The notes below the pieces were generated by a model. The model was not told the DNA's origin, did no database searches, and saw nothing but the letters and a program-made list of their open reading frames with translations. A program made the position numbers and the translations under genes. DNA of 64,000 nucleotides from Bacteroidales bacterium UBA6192. GTDB lineage: Bacteria; Bacteroidota; Bacteroidia; Bacteroidales; F082. Location: the NCBI GenBank assembly GCA_002422725.1, contig DITE01000023.1, positions 6,741 to 70,740 on the forward strand. The letters are read 5' to 3'. Shown one piece after another: positions 36,108 to 43,286 of the stretch (position 1 is its first letter; the number at the start of each line of letters is the position of its first letter).

Positions 36108-36305
36108 CAAATACCTAAAAAAAAAGGATTACTCTCGCTATTAGAGCAGTAACCGCAATGAACATGACATTGATTGGGTTGAATGTAAAACTTTTGGATA
36201 GAAATTGGTTTTGGAACAGATTAGACATTCTCGCAAGCAGGTACCAAATTATTGAGTAGATTATATAGAGCGATGCCATCACTTGATAACAATAAAAAAG
36301 ACACC

Positions 36306-36935
36306 ATGGGAATTAGACTTTTTAGGTGCACATTAGGGCTGATCATGATTTCAACGGCCTTATCTGCTTCAGTTACTGACAGTACTAGAAGTAACATGAC
36401 GCTTGGAATAACTGCCGGTTTAGCCCAAAACACTTCGTTTTCAGCAGATGTTTTTGTAGAGTCCATACTACCAATCCATTCGCATATTATTGGGGTGAGG
36501 TTTGGTTATTTGCATTTTAAGAACACAACGGAATACAGTGGTGTAAAAGATTTAGAGTTCAGTTCGCATGGATTGTTCACTGAAGGCAACTATTATTTTA
36601 CTGATGTGTTTTATGGAGGATTAAGATTCGCGCTTAATTTCAACTGGGTTGCCGGTGAATCTCAAAAAAAGTTTGATGATGTTCCTGATATCGATTCTCC
36701 GACATTTTTTACAGGCATTGCAGGATATATGCATCTGGGTTATCATCAGCCCATTGGAAAAAATATCGGGATAAAATTCCAAGCACAGATCGGATTGCAT
36801 AACTATAAAATTGCACAAGGATGGTTGTTGATTGATAATTCAAGCGACGAAATAAGAAACGCGCAACTTGGGATAGAAGAACATGCGGCATTCTTATACA
36901 ATTTGAGTGTTGGATTCACTTATAAACTTTGGTAG
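36306..36935 (+). CDS. Outer-membrane beta-barrel protein
   Basis: A 209-residue protein with a signal peptide (MGIRLFRCTLGLIMISTALSA). The mature region alternates polar and hydrophobic residues in segments typical of an eight-stranded barrel (GVRFGYLHFKNT, LFTEGNYYFTDVFYGGLRFA, GYMHLGYHQPIGKNIGIKFQ) and ends with the outer-membrane-type C-terminal aromatic, VGFTYKLW. I chose the ATG at 36306; the longer frame from a TTG would place 18 polar residues before the signal peptide. No function is recognised. The G/C content is lower than in the preceding gene. No clear promoter was found. Confidence 0.7.
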   Translation: MGIRLFRCTLGLIMISTALSASVTDSTRSNMTLGITAGLAQNTSFSADVFVESILPIHSHIIGVRFGYLHFKNTTEYSGVKDLEFSSHGLFTEGNYYFTDVFYGGLRFALNFNWVAGESQKKFDDVPDIDSPTFFTGIAGYMHLGYHQPIGKNIGIKFQAQIGLHNYKIAQGWLLIDNSSDEIRNAQLGIEEHAAFLYNLSVGFTYKLW

Positions 36936-37271
36936 CGAAGCAGTTTTGAGTAAATCACTGACGTGGCTTAAGAAAACCGGACAGAAAGATTTTTTATCCA
37001 CTTATGTTTGTTGCAGCAGCCCTGCCTCCAGGTAGCGTACCTTCAGATTGAAAATTTTATTGCCTGTGATGCTTGCTTATTGGGTGGATTTCATACATTA
37101 GCGGCTGGATGTTCTGGCCCGTGGTAAACAATTATACACGTTTTAAGCGTTTATCAATGGATAGGTTGTTGAATATCAATTGATTGATGCATAGTAGACA
37201 AGGAGGAGCAATAGGCTTAAGGTTAGCAATTAGTTGGCGCAAATTATCCTGGACAAAATAAAAATGCAGCA
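36936..37271. other. Intergenic region without recognised features
   Basis: This 336-bp stretch separates the outer-membrane protein gene from the histidine kinase gene. I see no coding frame with recognisable content, no terminator hairpin with a T-run and no TAnnTTTG box with correct spacing. Confidence 0.5.
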
Positions 37272-38342
37272 ATGAGAAAAATTAAATTTGAATATAAATT
37301 AGCATTTTCTTACCTTCTTCTTGGAGGTATTTGGATTATATTTTCTGATAAATTGTTAAGTTCGATCATTTATGATATCAGGGTTTTAACTGAAATACAG
37401 ATTTTTAAAGGGTGGTTCTATGTTATTGTTACCGCAATACTTTTTTTTCTTTTCATTAAAAACCATTTAACAAAGTTACGGGATACTGAAATTGAACTTG
37501 AACATCATAAAAATCATTTGGAGAAAATGATTCAGGAAAAAACCAATGATTTAGAGTCCAAAAATGAGGAGTTATTCAGAAAAAATGAAATTATAAATCA
37601 AAAAAATACTGAACTTAAGAACACACTTGTTTGTTTGCAGGACACACAAAGTCATCTGTTTCAGGCAGAAAAAATGGCGTCGTTAGGTATTTTAACTGCT
37701 GGAGTAGCGCATGAATTGAATAATCCATTGAATTATATAATGGGCGCATATGTTGGGCTTTTCCGACATTATGAAAATAAAACCTTTTCGGAAAATGACG
37801 AGCAGGTAGGAATTCTAATAGATTCATTAAAAGTTGGCGTAGAGAGGTCTGTATCTATTGTTGAAGGATTGAATCAATTTACAAGGAACAGTCAATCATA
37901 TCATGAAGAATGTAACCTGCATGAAATTATTAATAATTCACTTAATATCTTGCAAAATCAATTATCAAACAATATTTCCATTCATAAGCAATACGCTAAT
38001 TCTGAAATAATTATAAAAGGAAATGTTGGGAATTTACATCAGGTTTTTGTCAATATCCTGAATAATTCTATTCAAGCAATTTTAAATGAAGGATCAATTA
38101 CTATATCAACTAAACTCGATGATGACTATGTTCATATAGAAATCAAAGATACAGGAGAGGGGATTAGCGCGGAAAATATAGAAAAAGTAGCCGATCCTTT
38201 TTTTACAACAAAAGAGCCGGGTAAAGGCACAGGCTTAGGATTAGCAATCACATATAATATCATAAAAAAACATAACGGAATTCTTGAATTTCAATCCGAT
38301 TTGGGAAAAGGAACAATGGTAAAAATAAAATTTCCAAAATAA
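37272..38342 (+). CDS. Sensor histidine kinase
   Basis: A 356-residue membrane kinase. Two transmembrane helices (about 10-32, LAFSYLLLGGIWIIFSDKL; about 45-64, FYVIVTAILFFLFI) enclose only a very short extracytoplasmic loop. A coiled coil follows (about 70-130), then a HisKA dimerisation domain with H-box AGVAHELNNPLNYI and an HATPase_c domain with N box ILNNSIQA, G1 DTGEGIS and G2 GKGTGLGLAI. The near-absence of an outer sensor suggests it responds to a membrane or cytosolic cue. The single-domain response regulator starts 8 bp downstream, so the two form a pair. The DNA is markedly AT-rich compared with the conserved genes around it. Confidence 0.92.
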   Translation: MRKIKFEYKLAFSYLLLGGIWIIFSDKLLSSIIYDIRVLTEIQIFKGWFYVIVTAILFFLFIKNHLTKLRDTEIELEHHKNHLEKMIQEKTNDLESKNEELFRKNEIINQKNTELKNTLVCLQDTQSHLFQAEKMASLGILTAGVAHELNNPLNYIMGAYVGLFRHYENKTFSENDEQVGILIDSLKVGVERSVSIVEGLNQFTRNSQSYHEECNLHEIINNSLNILQNQLSNNISIHKQYANSEIIIKGNVGNLHQVFVNILNNSIQAILNEGSITISTKLDDDYVHIEIKDTGEGISAENIEKVADPFFTTKEPGKGTGLGLAITYNIIKKHNGILEFQSDLGKGTMVKIKFPK

Positions 38343-38349
38343 TATAGTC

Positions 38350-38709
38350 ATGATACGCAAGAAGAAAATTTTATATGTAGATGATGAAAAAATCAATGTT
38401 CAGCTATTTCAGATTAATTTTTCAAATAGTTTTGAGGTTTTAATCAGTTGTAGTGGCATGGATGGCCTGTTACTATTGGATAAAAATCTTGACACAGAAG
38501 TTGTAATTAGTGATATGAAAATGCCGGAAATGAATGGTCTCGAATTCATAGGGAAAGCTAAAGGAAAATATCCAAATAAAAGATATTACATTCTAACGGG
38601 TTTCGATATTACAGGTGAAATTCAACATGCACTTGATAATAAATTAATTCTCAAATGTTTGAAAAAACCATTTAATTTACAGGAAATCGAGAGAATATTA
38701 AATGAGTAA
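38350..38709 (+). CDS. Single-domain (CheY-like) response regulator
   Basis: A 119-residue receiver domain without output domain. The acidic pair is Asp11-Asp12 (ILYVDDEK), the phosphoacceptor Asp55 is in VVISDMKMPEMNG, and the conserved Lys is in LKKPF. It is probably phosphorylated by the adjacent kinase and must act through protein contacts, for example on another kinase or a motility or second-messenger protein. No partner with an output domain is encoded nearby. The start ATG fits the receiver-domain start exactly. Confidence 0.92.
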   Translation: MIRKKKILYVDDEKINVQLFQINFSNSFEVLISCSGMDGLLLLDKNLDTEVVISDMKMPEMNGLEFIGKAKGKYPNKRYYILTGFDITGEIQHALDNKLILKCLKKPFNLQEIERILNE

Positions 38710-38759
38710 GCAGGGCTAATACGCAGGAGTTCAAGTCGACCCGGCATGCACCCCATGGC

Positions 38760-38927
38760 GCAGCTTTATAATCTGTGCCCCGCTTCACCCCACCTGCTCA
38801 TGCTGGAACATTCTATTCAACATGGATCCACATCAGTTAACCCCCACATGTCCTGATTTGCTGTCACTCCTGCACGAAAGAAAACCAGAAATGACAAAGC
38901 CATTCAATGGCAAATGGATTTATTTTT
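38760..38927 (+). repeat. Dispersed repeat R, copy 1
   Basis: About 168 bp from CAGCTTTATAATCTGTG to CAAATGGATTTATTTTT. It is strongly similar to 40768-40936 (copy 2), and both ends are recognisable in a third, degenerate copy at 47628-47704. A short frame inside copies 1 and 2 encodes similar peptides (LTPxxPDLLSLLHERKPEMT), but it has no upstream signals and is open in the third copy only in part. It occupies part of the 375-bp gap between the response regulator and the PNPOx-like gene; the rest shows no gene. Confidence 0.7.
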
Positions 38928-39105
38928 CTGACTTGTTAAGAGTTGAAATGTGTATTGATAACGATTTTCTTCACTGCTTGCATTTTTGTTCGTGGAAAGA
39001 CAAGAGTAGGAATTTTGGTTAAGCAAGGTTTTTATAGCGTTATGCTTTTGGATATGCGCCAACAAGGTAAAGCTTTTATAAAATGTGAGCGGAGCAGGTT
39101 TTGAA

Positions 39106-39113
39106 TACCTTTG
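39106..39113 (+). promoter_or_regulatory. -7 box (TACCTTTG) of the PNPOx-like gene
   Basis: TACCTTTG lies 25 bp before the ATG at 39139. An upstream in-frame start would sit before this box, so the shorter protein is preferred. Confidence 0.55.
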
Positions 39114-39138
39114 TTCTGGCGATTTGATTGCGACAAAG

Positions 39139-39603
39139 ATGAAAAACTCAATTTCAATAAGTGAATACATTCAGAATGTGCTTCAAACCAGCAAGCTTGC
39201 TGTATTGGCTACCGAAGGTGAAGGGCAGCCTTATGCAAGTTTGATTGTCATTACACCGGTTTCAGATTTTAAGCAGATGATCTTTGCCACTTATCGCAAC
39301 ACACGCAAATTCGAAAATCTGCTAAACAATGGCAGGGTAGCAGTGCTGATTCAGGGGGAAGAATCAGACATGTCATTCAAACAGTCAGATTATGCACTCA
39401 CTGCATTTGGTCATGCTCAGCAAGTATGTAAAGCTGATTATGAAGAAGCTCTGCAAAAACATCTGAAAAGACACCCCGATCAAGCAAATTACATGCTGAA
39501 TGCTGATTTAGCACTTATGCTGATAACAATTGAAAAGTTTCAGGTTGTACGTGGATTTGACGATGTAAGTTGGTGGTCAGTGGACGATTCGAGGATTTTG
39601 TAG
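39139..39603 (+). CDS. Pyridoxamine 5'-phosphate oxidase-like flavin-binding protein
   Basis: A 154-residue split-barrel protein. VLQTSKLAVLATEGEGQPYA, SLIVITPVSD, MIFATYRNTRKFENLLNNGR and VAVLIQGEESD match the PNPOx-like/FMN-binding family, in which flavin is held at the dimer interface. The family includes oxidoreductases on small molecules and F420 or haem binders, so the substrate is unknown. The last residues GFDDVSWWSVDD are typical of the group. The gene stands alone with its own -7 box; the next gene is convergent. Confidence 0.82.
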   Translation: MKNSISISEYIQNVLQTSKLAVLATEGEGQPYASLIVITPVSDFKQMIFATYRNTRKFENLLNNGRVAVLIQGEESDMSFKQSDYALTAFGHAQQVCKADYEEALQKHLKRHPDQANYMLNADLALMLITIEKFQVVRGFDDVSWWSVDDSRIL

Positions 39604-39706
39604 TCTGATGCTATTTGATTTCTTATTCAACAAAAAGCCGGAGCAGGCATTACAATTCTTTATTTACGAGCTGCTTGTGCTGTAAATAGTGATGTGTGTC
39701 AGTGAA

Positions 39707-39743
39707 ACAAAAAAAAAGCCCCCTGATAGGTCAGAGGGCTTTT
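39707..39743 (-). terminator. Intrinsic terminator of the fasciclin gene
   Basis: On the minus strand, AAAAGCCCTCTGA pairs with TCAGGGGGCTTTT (12 of 13 bp, loop CCTA) and runs into a T-tract. It lies 26 bp after the fasciclin stop codon. It could also stop transcription from the left. Confidence 0.85.
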
Positions 39744-39768
39744 GTACTCAATTGATTTTGAGAGGCAA

Positions 39769-40275
39769 TTACTTGGGAAGGACCACGCCATCAATTACGT
39801 GAACAATTCCATTGCTACCTTTTAAGTCCGTTGCGGTAACAAACACTGAATTACCTGATTCATCGGTTAGTTTTACCTTTCCCATATCGAGGGTAGCTGT
39901 TAATTTACCACCACTCAGGGTTGTTAAAACAGCCTTACCGTTGCTACTTTTGATTGCATCAATTACACCAGCAGCATTAATATTGCCGCTAATTACATGA
40001 TAGGTCAAAATTTTGGTGAGTTGAGCTTTATTTTCAGGTTTGAGTAATGTTTCAACTGTTCCAGCAGGGAGTTTGGAAAATGCTTCGTTTGTTGGTGCAA
40101 AAACAGTGAACGGACCTGCACCCTTTAAGGTAGCGACTAATTCGGCTGCTTTAACAGCTGCCACAAGAGTTGTATGATCTGCTGATCCTATTGCAATATC
40201 CACAACATCTTTTTTCTGACTGAAGGCACTCGTAGAGATTACGGAAGCGATCAGGATAACAAATAGTTTTTTCAT
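39769..40275 (-). CDS. Fasciclin (FAS1) domain exported protein
   Basis: A 168-residue protein with a signal peptide (MKKLFVILIASVISTSAFSQ) and one complete FAS1 domain. The H1 and H2 motifs are GPFTVFAPTNEAFSKLPAGT and the C-terminal GIVHVIDGVVLPK, with ILTYHVISGNINA in between. FAS1 domains mediate adhesion and protein-protein contact; single-domain exported versions are common in Bacteroidota and elsewhere, with mostly unknown partners. The gene is monocistronic on the minus strand with a good terminator. Confidence 0.93.
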   Translation of the reverse strand: MKKLFVILIASVISTSAFSQKKDVVDIAIGSADHTTLVAAVKAAELVATLKGAGPFTVFAPTNEAFSKLPAGTVETLLKPENKAQLTKILTYHVISGNINAAGVIDAIKSSNGKAVLTTLSGGKLTATLDMGKVKLTDESGNSVFVTATDLKGSNGIVHVIDGVVLPK

Positions 40276-40429
40276 GATTTTATTGTTTAATGTTTAAGAA
40301 CATTTGTTAAACAGAAGGATTTCGAATAAGTTCATTGGAAACCAATGATAGTTTTCGGAATAAATGTTAAAATTTCTTTTATCCGGAGCAATGGCTTATT
40401 AATCAATGATTTTACGAAAAACAATCAAG

Positions 40430-40765
40430 CAAACCCCGAAGGGGTGAAATTGTCTGTTAGACTGGATCGATTCATGTCACCCCTTCGGGGTTTGATCATT
40501 GCATCTGCACTGATCCAGAAGAATGTCAGCCCTTCGGGCTTAAGTGAAAACAGCGTGTTGAATTCGACATTCTGAGCTTGTTTTTGTCCGGTTCAGCAAG
40601 TTTGAAGCTCCTCTGAAGCACACATAGAACCGAATTAAACCCCGAAGGGGTGAAACAATTCTAAAGAAACCAAACCATCCGGAACAAACCCCGAAGGGGT
40701 GAAATTCCTCTAAAGCCACCAAGGTCAATAAAGCAAACCCCGAAGGGGTGAAGCAAATCTAAAGG
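40430..40765. repeat. REP array B1 (palindrome AAACCCCGAAGGGGT)
   Basis: The array holds five copies of the palindromic motif AACCCCGAAGGGGT in either orientation (about 40431, 40478 inverted, 40637, 40686, 40735) and one variant CAGCCCTTCGGGCT (about 40528). One unit, with GACTGGATCGATTCATGTCA at 40460 leading into the inverted copy, is the same composite as in arrays at 47.7-49.5 kb. It is therefore a miniature relative of element B. It is non-coding; frames on the minus strand are by-products of the repeat. Confidence 0.85.
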
Positions 40766-40767
40766 CT

Positions 40768-40936
40768 GGCACAGCTTTATAATCTATGCGCCACTGCCCC
40801 CACATGCGCATGTTACAACATGCCACTCAACATGGAGCCACATCAGTTAACCCCCGCAAGGCCTGATTTGCTGTCACTCCTGCACGAAAGAAAACCAGAA
40901 ATGACAAAGCCATTCAAAGGCAAATGGATATATTTG
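40768..40936 (+). repeat. Dispersed repeat R, copy 2, ending in a -7 box
   Basis: About 169 bp, closely similar to copy 1 at 38760-38927. Here the 3' end reads CAAATGGATATATTTG, so that TATATTTG (40929-40936) matches TAnnTTTG. The glycan operon starts 100 bp downstream, so this repeat may supply its promoter. It directly follows array B1. Confidence 0.7.
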
Positions 40937-41036
40937 CATGATGGGTGGAGAGTTAATATATGTCATGACGAAGTATACAATGATTGTTAAAAATGTTTGT
41001 CAGGAAGGTCAAAAGCTGTGCAAGACAACAAGCATC

Positions 41037-43265
41037 ATGCTAATCAAAACCCTGCAAATCTTCGCAATAATCGTTACACTCTCAGCTTGTTCCACTAAAC
41101 AAAAAGGAAACATCAGGCTGGTTGACAGTGGAAAAAGTGATTATTCCATTGCCATTCCGCAACAAGCCTCGGCCGATGAAATACGTGCAGCTGAATTTCT
41201 ACAGTTTCACGTCTACAACATATCAGGCTGTTCTCTGCCGATCGTTTTCATGGAAACGCCCTTGTCATCGCCTGCTGTTTATATCTCAAAAACGAACGAA
41301 ATAGCTGAGGGTGATTGGTTTCGTGTTTTCACAATCGAAAACAACCTTTATATCCAAGGTGGCAAGGCCAGAGGCTGCGTCTATGGTGTTAGCGAATTGC
41401 TGGAGCAATATCTCGCTGTGCGCTATTACAGTCCGAAGCATGTAGTAATACCACAATCGCACAGTATTGTTCTGCCAGTACTTGACATAAGTGGCACATC
41501 TCCAAACACCTACCGTAATATCAATGGTCATTTTGCTGAAGATGCAAACTACAGGGATTTCCACCGCCTCCACCTGATTGAGGATATGTTTGCAGTGGGC
41601 TATTTTGTGCATACTTTTCATAAGCTTGTTCCATGGCAGCAGTATTTCAGGTCGAAGCCCGAGTATTTTGCCCTCATGAACGGCAAACGCATCATCGACC
41701 AGCTCTGCCTGACCAACGAAGATGTTTTTCGGCTGACAGTAGAAAAGCTGGAACAGGAAATGCGTCTGCAACCCGACAAGCAGTTTTGGTCGGTTAGTCA
41801 GGACGATAATTTTTCGCATTGTCAGTGCGCTAACTGCCTCCGCATCATCGAAGATGAAGGCTCTGCTGCAGGACCTGTTATCCATTTTGTAAACCGGGTG
41901 GCCGCATATTTTCCCGACAAGATCATCTCTACTCTGGCTTATCAGTACAGCAGGAAAGCACCTGCCAAAACAAAACCACTTGACAACGTGCAAATTATGC
42001 TTTGCACTATCGAGCTGAACCGAAGCCAGCCTATAGACGTTGACAAAAGAAGCAGTTCCTTTTTAAAGGATATGGAGGATTGGGGACGTATCAGCAACCA
42101 CATTTTCCTGTGGGATTATACTGTGAATTTCAATCACCATATCAGCCCATTCCCAAACCTGCATACTTTGCAGCCCAACATTCAGCTTTTTGTAAGGAAT
42201 CAGGTAACTGAACACTTCCAACAGTCGAATACAGGGGTGGGGCATACTTTCTCGGAACTTAAATCGTACCTCATTGCCAAGCTATTATGGAATCCCAATG
42301 CGGATGCACAGGCCATTATCAATGAATTCACCGGAGGATTTTACGGGCCTGCAGCCATTTGGATAAGGAAGTATATGGAGCACCTTCAGCATGAGATCCT
42401 GTCAACAGGCGAATGGCTCGATATTTACGGGCCGCCAACCAACCACCAGCAAACCTTTTTGTCAGCAGACAATATCAGGCTTTACAACAGCTATTATGAC
42501 GAGGCTTTCAAAGCAGTGGCCGGAATGCCCGTCTATGAGCTTCGCCTGCGCACCGCACGCATGGCTTTGCAGTATGCCATCATGGAGATTGGCAAAGCCG
42601 ATATGTTCGGGGCGCGGGGCTGGTATCAGGAAGTGGATGATGATTTTGTGCTGAATCAACATATGCTTCAGACTCTTGAACAATTTTACCAAACGGGCAA
42701 GCAGGCTGAGGCTGCCTTTATCAATGAGTCGGGCATGACGGTTGAACAGTATTACCAGTCCACCAAACGCTTTATTGACGTGCAGGTGAAGGGCAATCTC
42801 GCTTTTCGTAAGCCGGTTTCTGCCTACCCACCTCCAGCAGCTAAATATAGTGAAGGCAAGCTGGCTTTGCTCACAAATGGTGTAAGGGGAGCCAATGACT
42901 TTAAAGTGCATTGGCTTGGCTGGGAAGCACAGGATTTTTCTCTCACACTTGACCTGGGAAGTCTGATTGATGTCAATACGATTGAAATCAGCACCTTATA
43001 TGACCCGAAAAGCTGGATATTGCATCCAAAATCGATCAGTTGCCTGGTATCAGCGGATGGGAATCATTTTGGAGTTGTTGATGTTCAAACGATTGAAGGC
43101 GACCAACAGCATGAAGAAATCAACAAGCTATTTAGCTTTAAAGGGTGCAATAAAAAATGCCGTTTTATAAAGTTCGAGATCAAGGGTACCAAAAATCTTT
43201 TCGACTGGCATCCTTCGGCAGGAGGGGGTTCATGGGTGTTTGTTGATGAGATTGTGGTAGTTTGA
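41037..43265 (+). CDS. DUF4838 lipoprotein, predicted carbohydrate-active enzyme
   Basis: A 742-residue protein with a lipoprotein signal (FAIIVTLSAC). Residues about 30-130 resemble the N-terminal domain of alpha-glucuronidases (ADEIRAAEFLQFHVYNISGC). The central DUF4838 region (about 200-500) includes FWSVSQDDNFSHCQCANC, and a C-terminal discoidin/F5-8 type C-like domain (about 640-742, LDLGSLIDVNTIEIS) probably binds carbohydrate. DUF4838 proteins occur with glycoside hydrolases in polysaccharide loci, but their activity is generally uncharacterised. The start at 41037 gives the lipobox; 33 in-frame codons upstream look non-native. GH3 follows 21 bp later. Confidence 0.85.
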   Translation: MLIKTLQIFAIIVTLSACSTKQKGNIRLVDSGKSDYSIAIPQQASADEIRAAEFLQFHVYNISGCSLPIVFMETPLSSPAVYISKTNEIAEGDWFRVFTIENNLYIQGGKARGCVYGVSELLEQYLAVRYYSPKHVVIPQSHSIVLPVLDISGTSPNTYRNINGHFAEDANYRDFHRLHLIEDMFAVGYFVHTFHKLVPWQQYFRSKPEYFALMNGKRIIDQLCLTNEDVFRLTVEKLEQEMRLQPDKQFWSVSQDDNFSHCQCANCLRIIEDEGSAAGPVIHFVNRVAAYFPDKIISTLAYQYSRKAPAKTKPLDNVQIMLCTIELNRSQPIDVDKRSSSFLKDMEDWGRISNHIFLWDYTVNFNHHISPFPNLHTLQPNIQLFVRNQVTEHFQQSNTGVGHTFSELKSYLIAKLLWNPNADAQAIINEFTGGFYGPAAIWIRKYMEHLQHEILSTGEWLDIYGPPTNHQQTFLSADNIRLYNSYYDEAFKAVAGMPVYELRLRTARMALQYAIMEIGKADMFGARGWYQEVDDDFVLNQHMLQTLEQFYQTGKQAEAAFINESGMTVEQYYQSTKRFIDVQVKGNLAFRKPVSAYPPPAAKYSEGKLALLTNGVRGANDFKVHWLGWEAQDFSLTLDLGSLIDVNTIEISTLYDPKSWILHPKSISCLVSADGNHFGVVDVQTIEGDQQHEEINKLFSFKGCNKKCRFIKFEIKGTKNLFDWHPSAGGGSWVFVDEIVVV

Positions 43266-43286
43266 ATTTGACATAACACATTGCAG

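Noticed and set aside
38725..38750. tRNA-like GAGTTCAAGTCGA segment
   Set aside because: The flanking bases do not pair into a T stem, and no acceptor or anticodon arm can be built around it.
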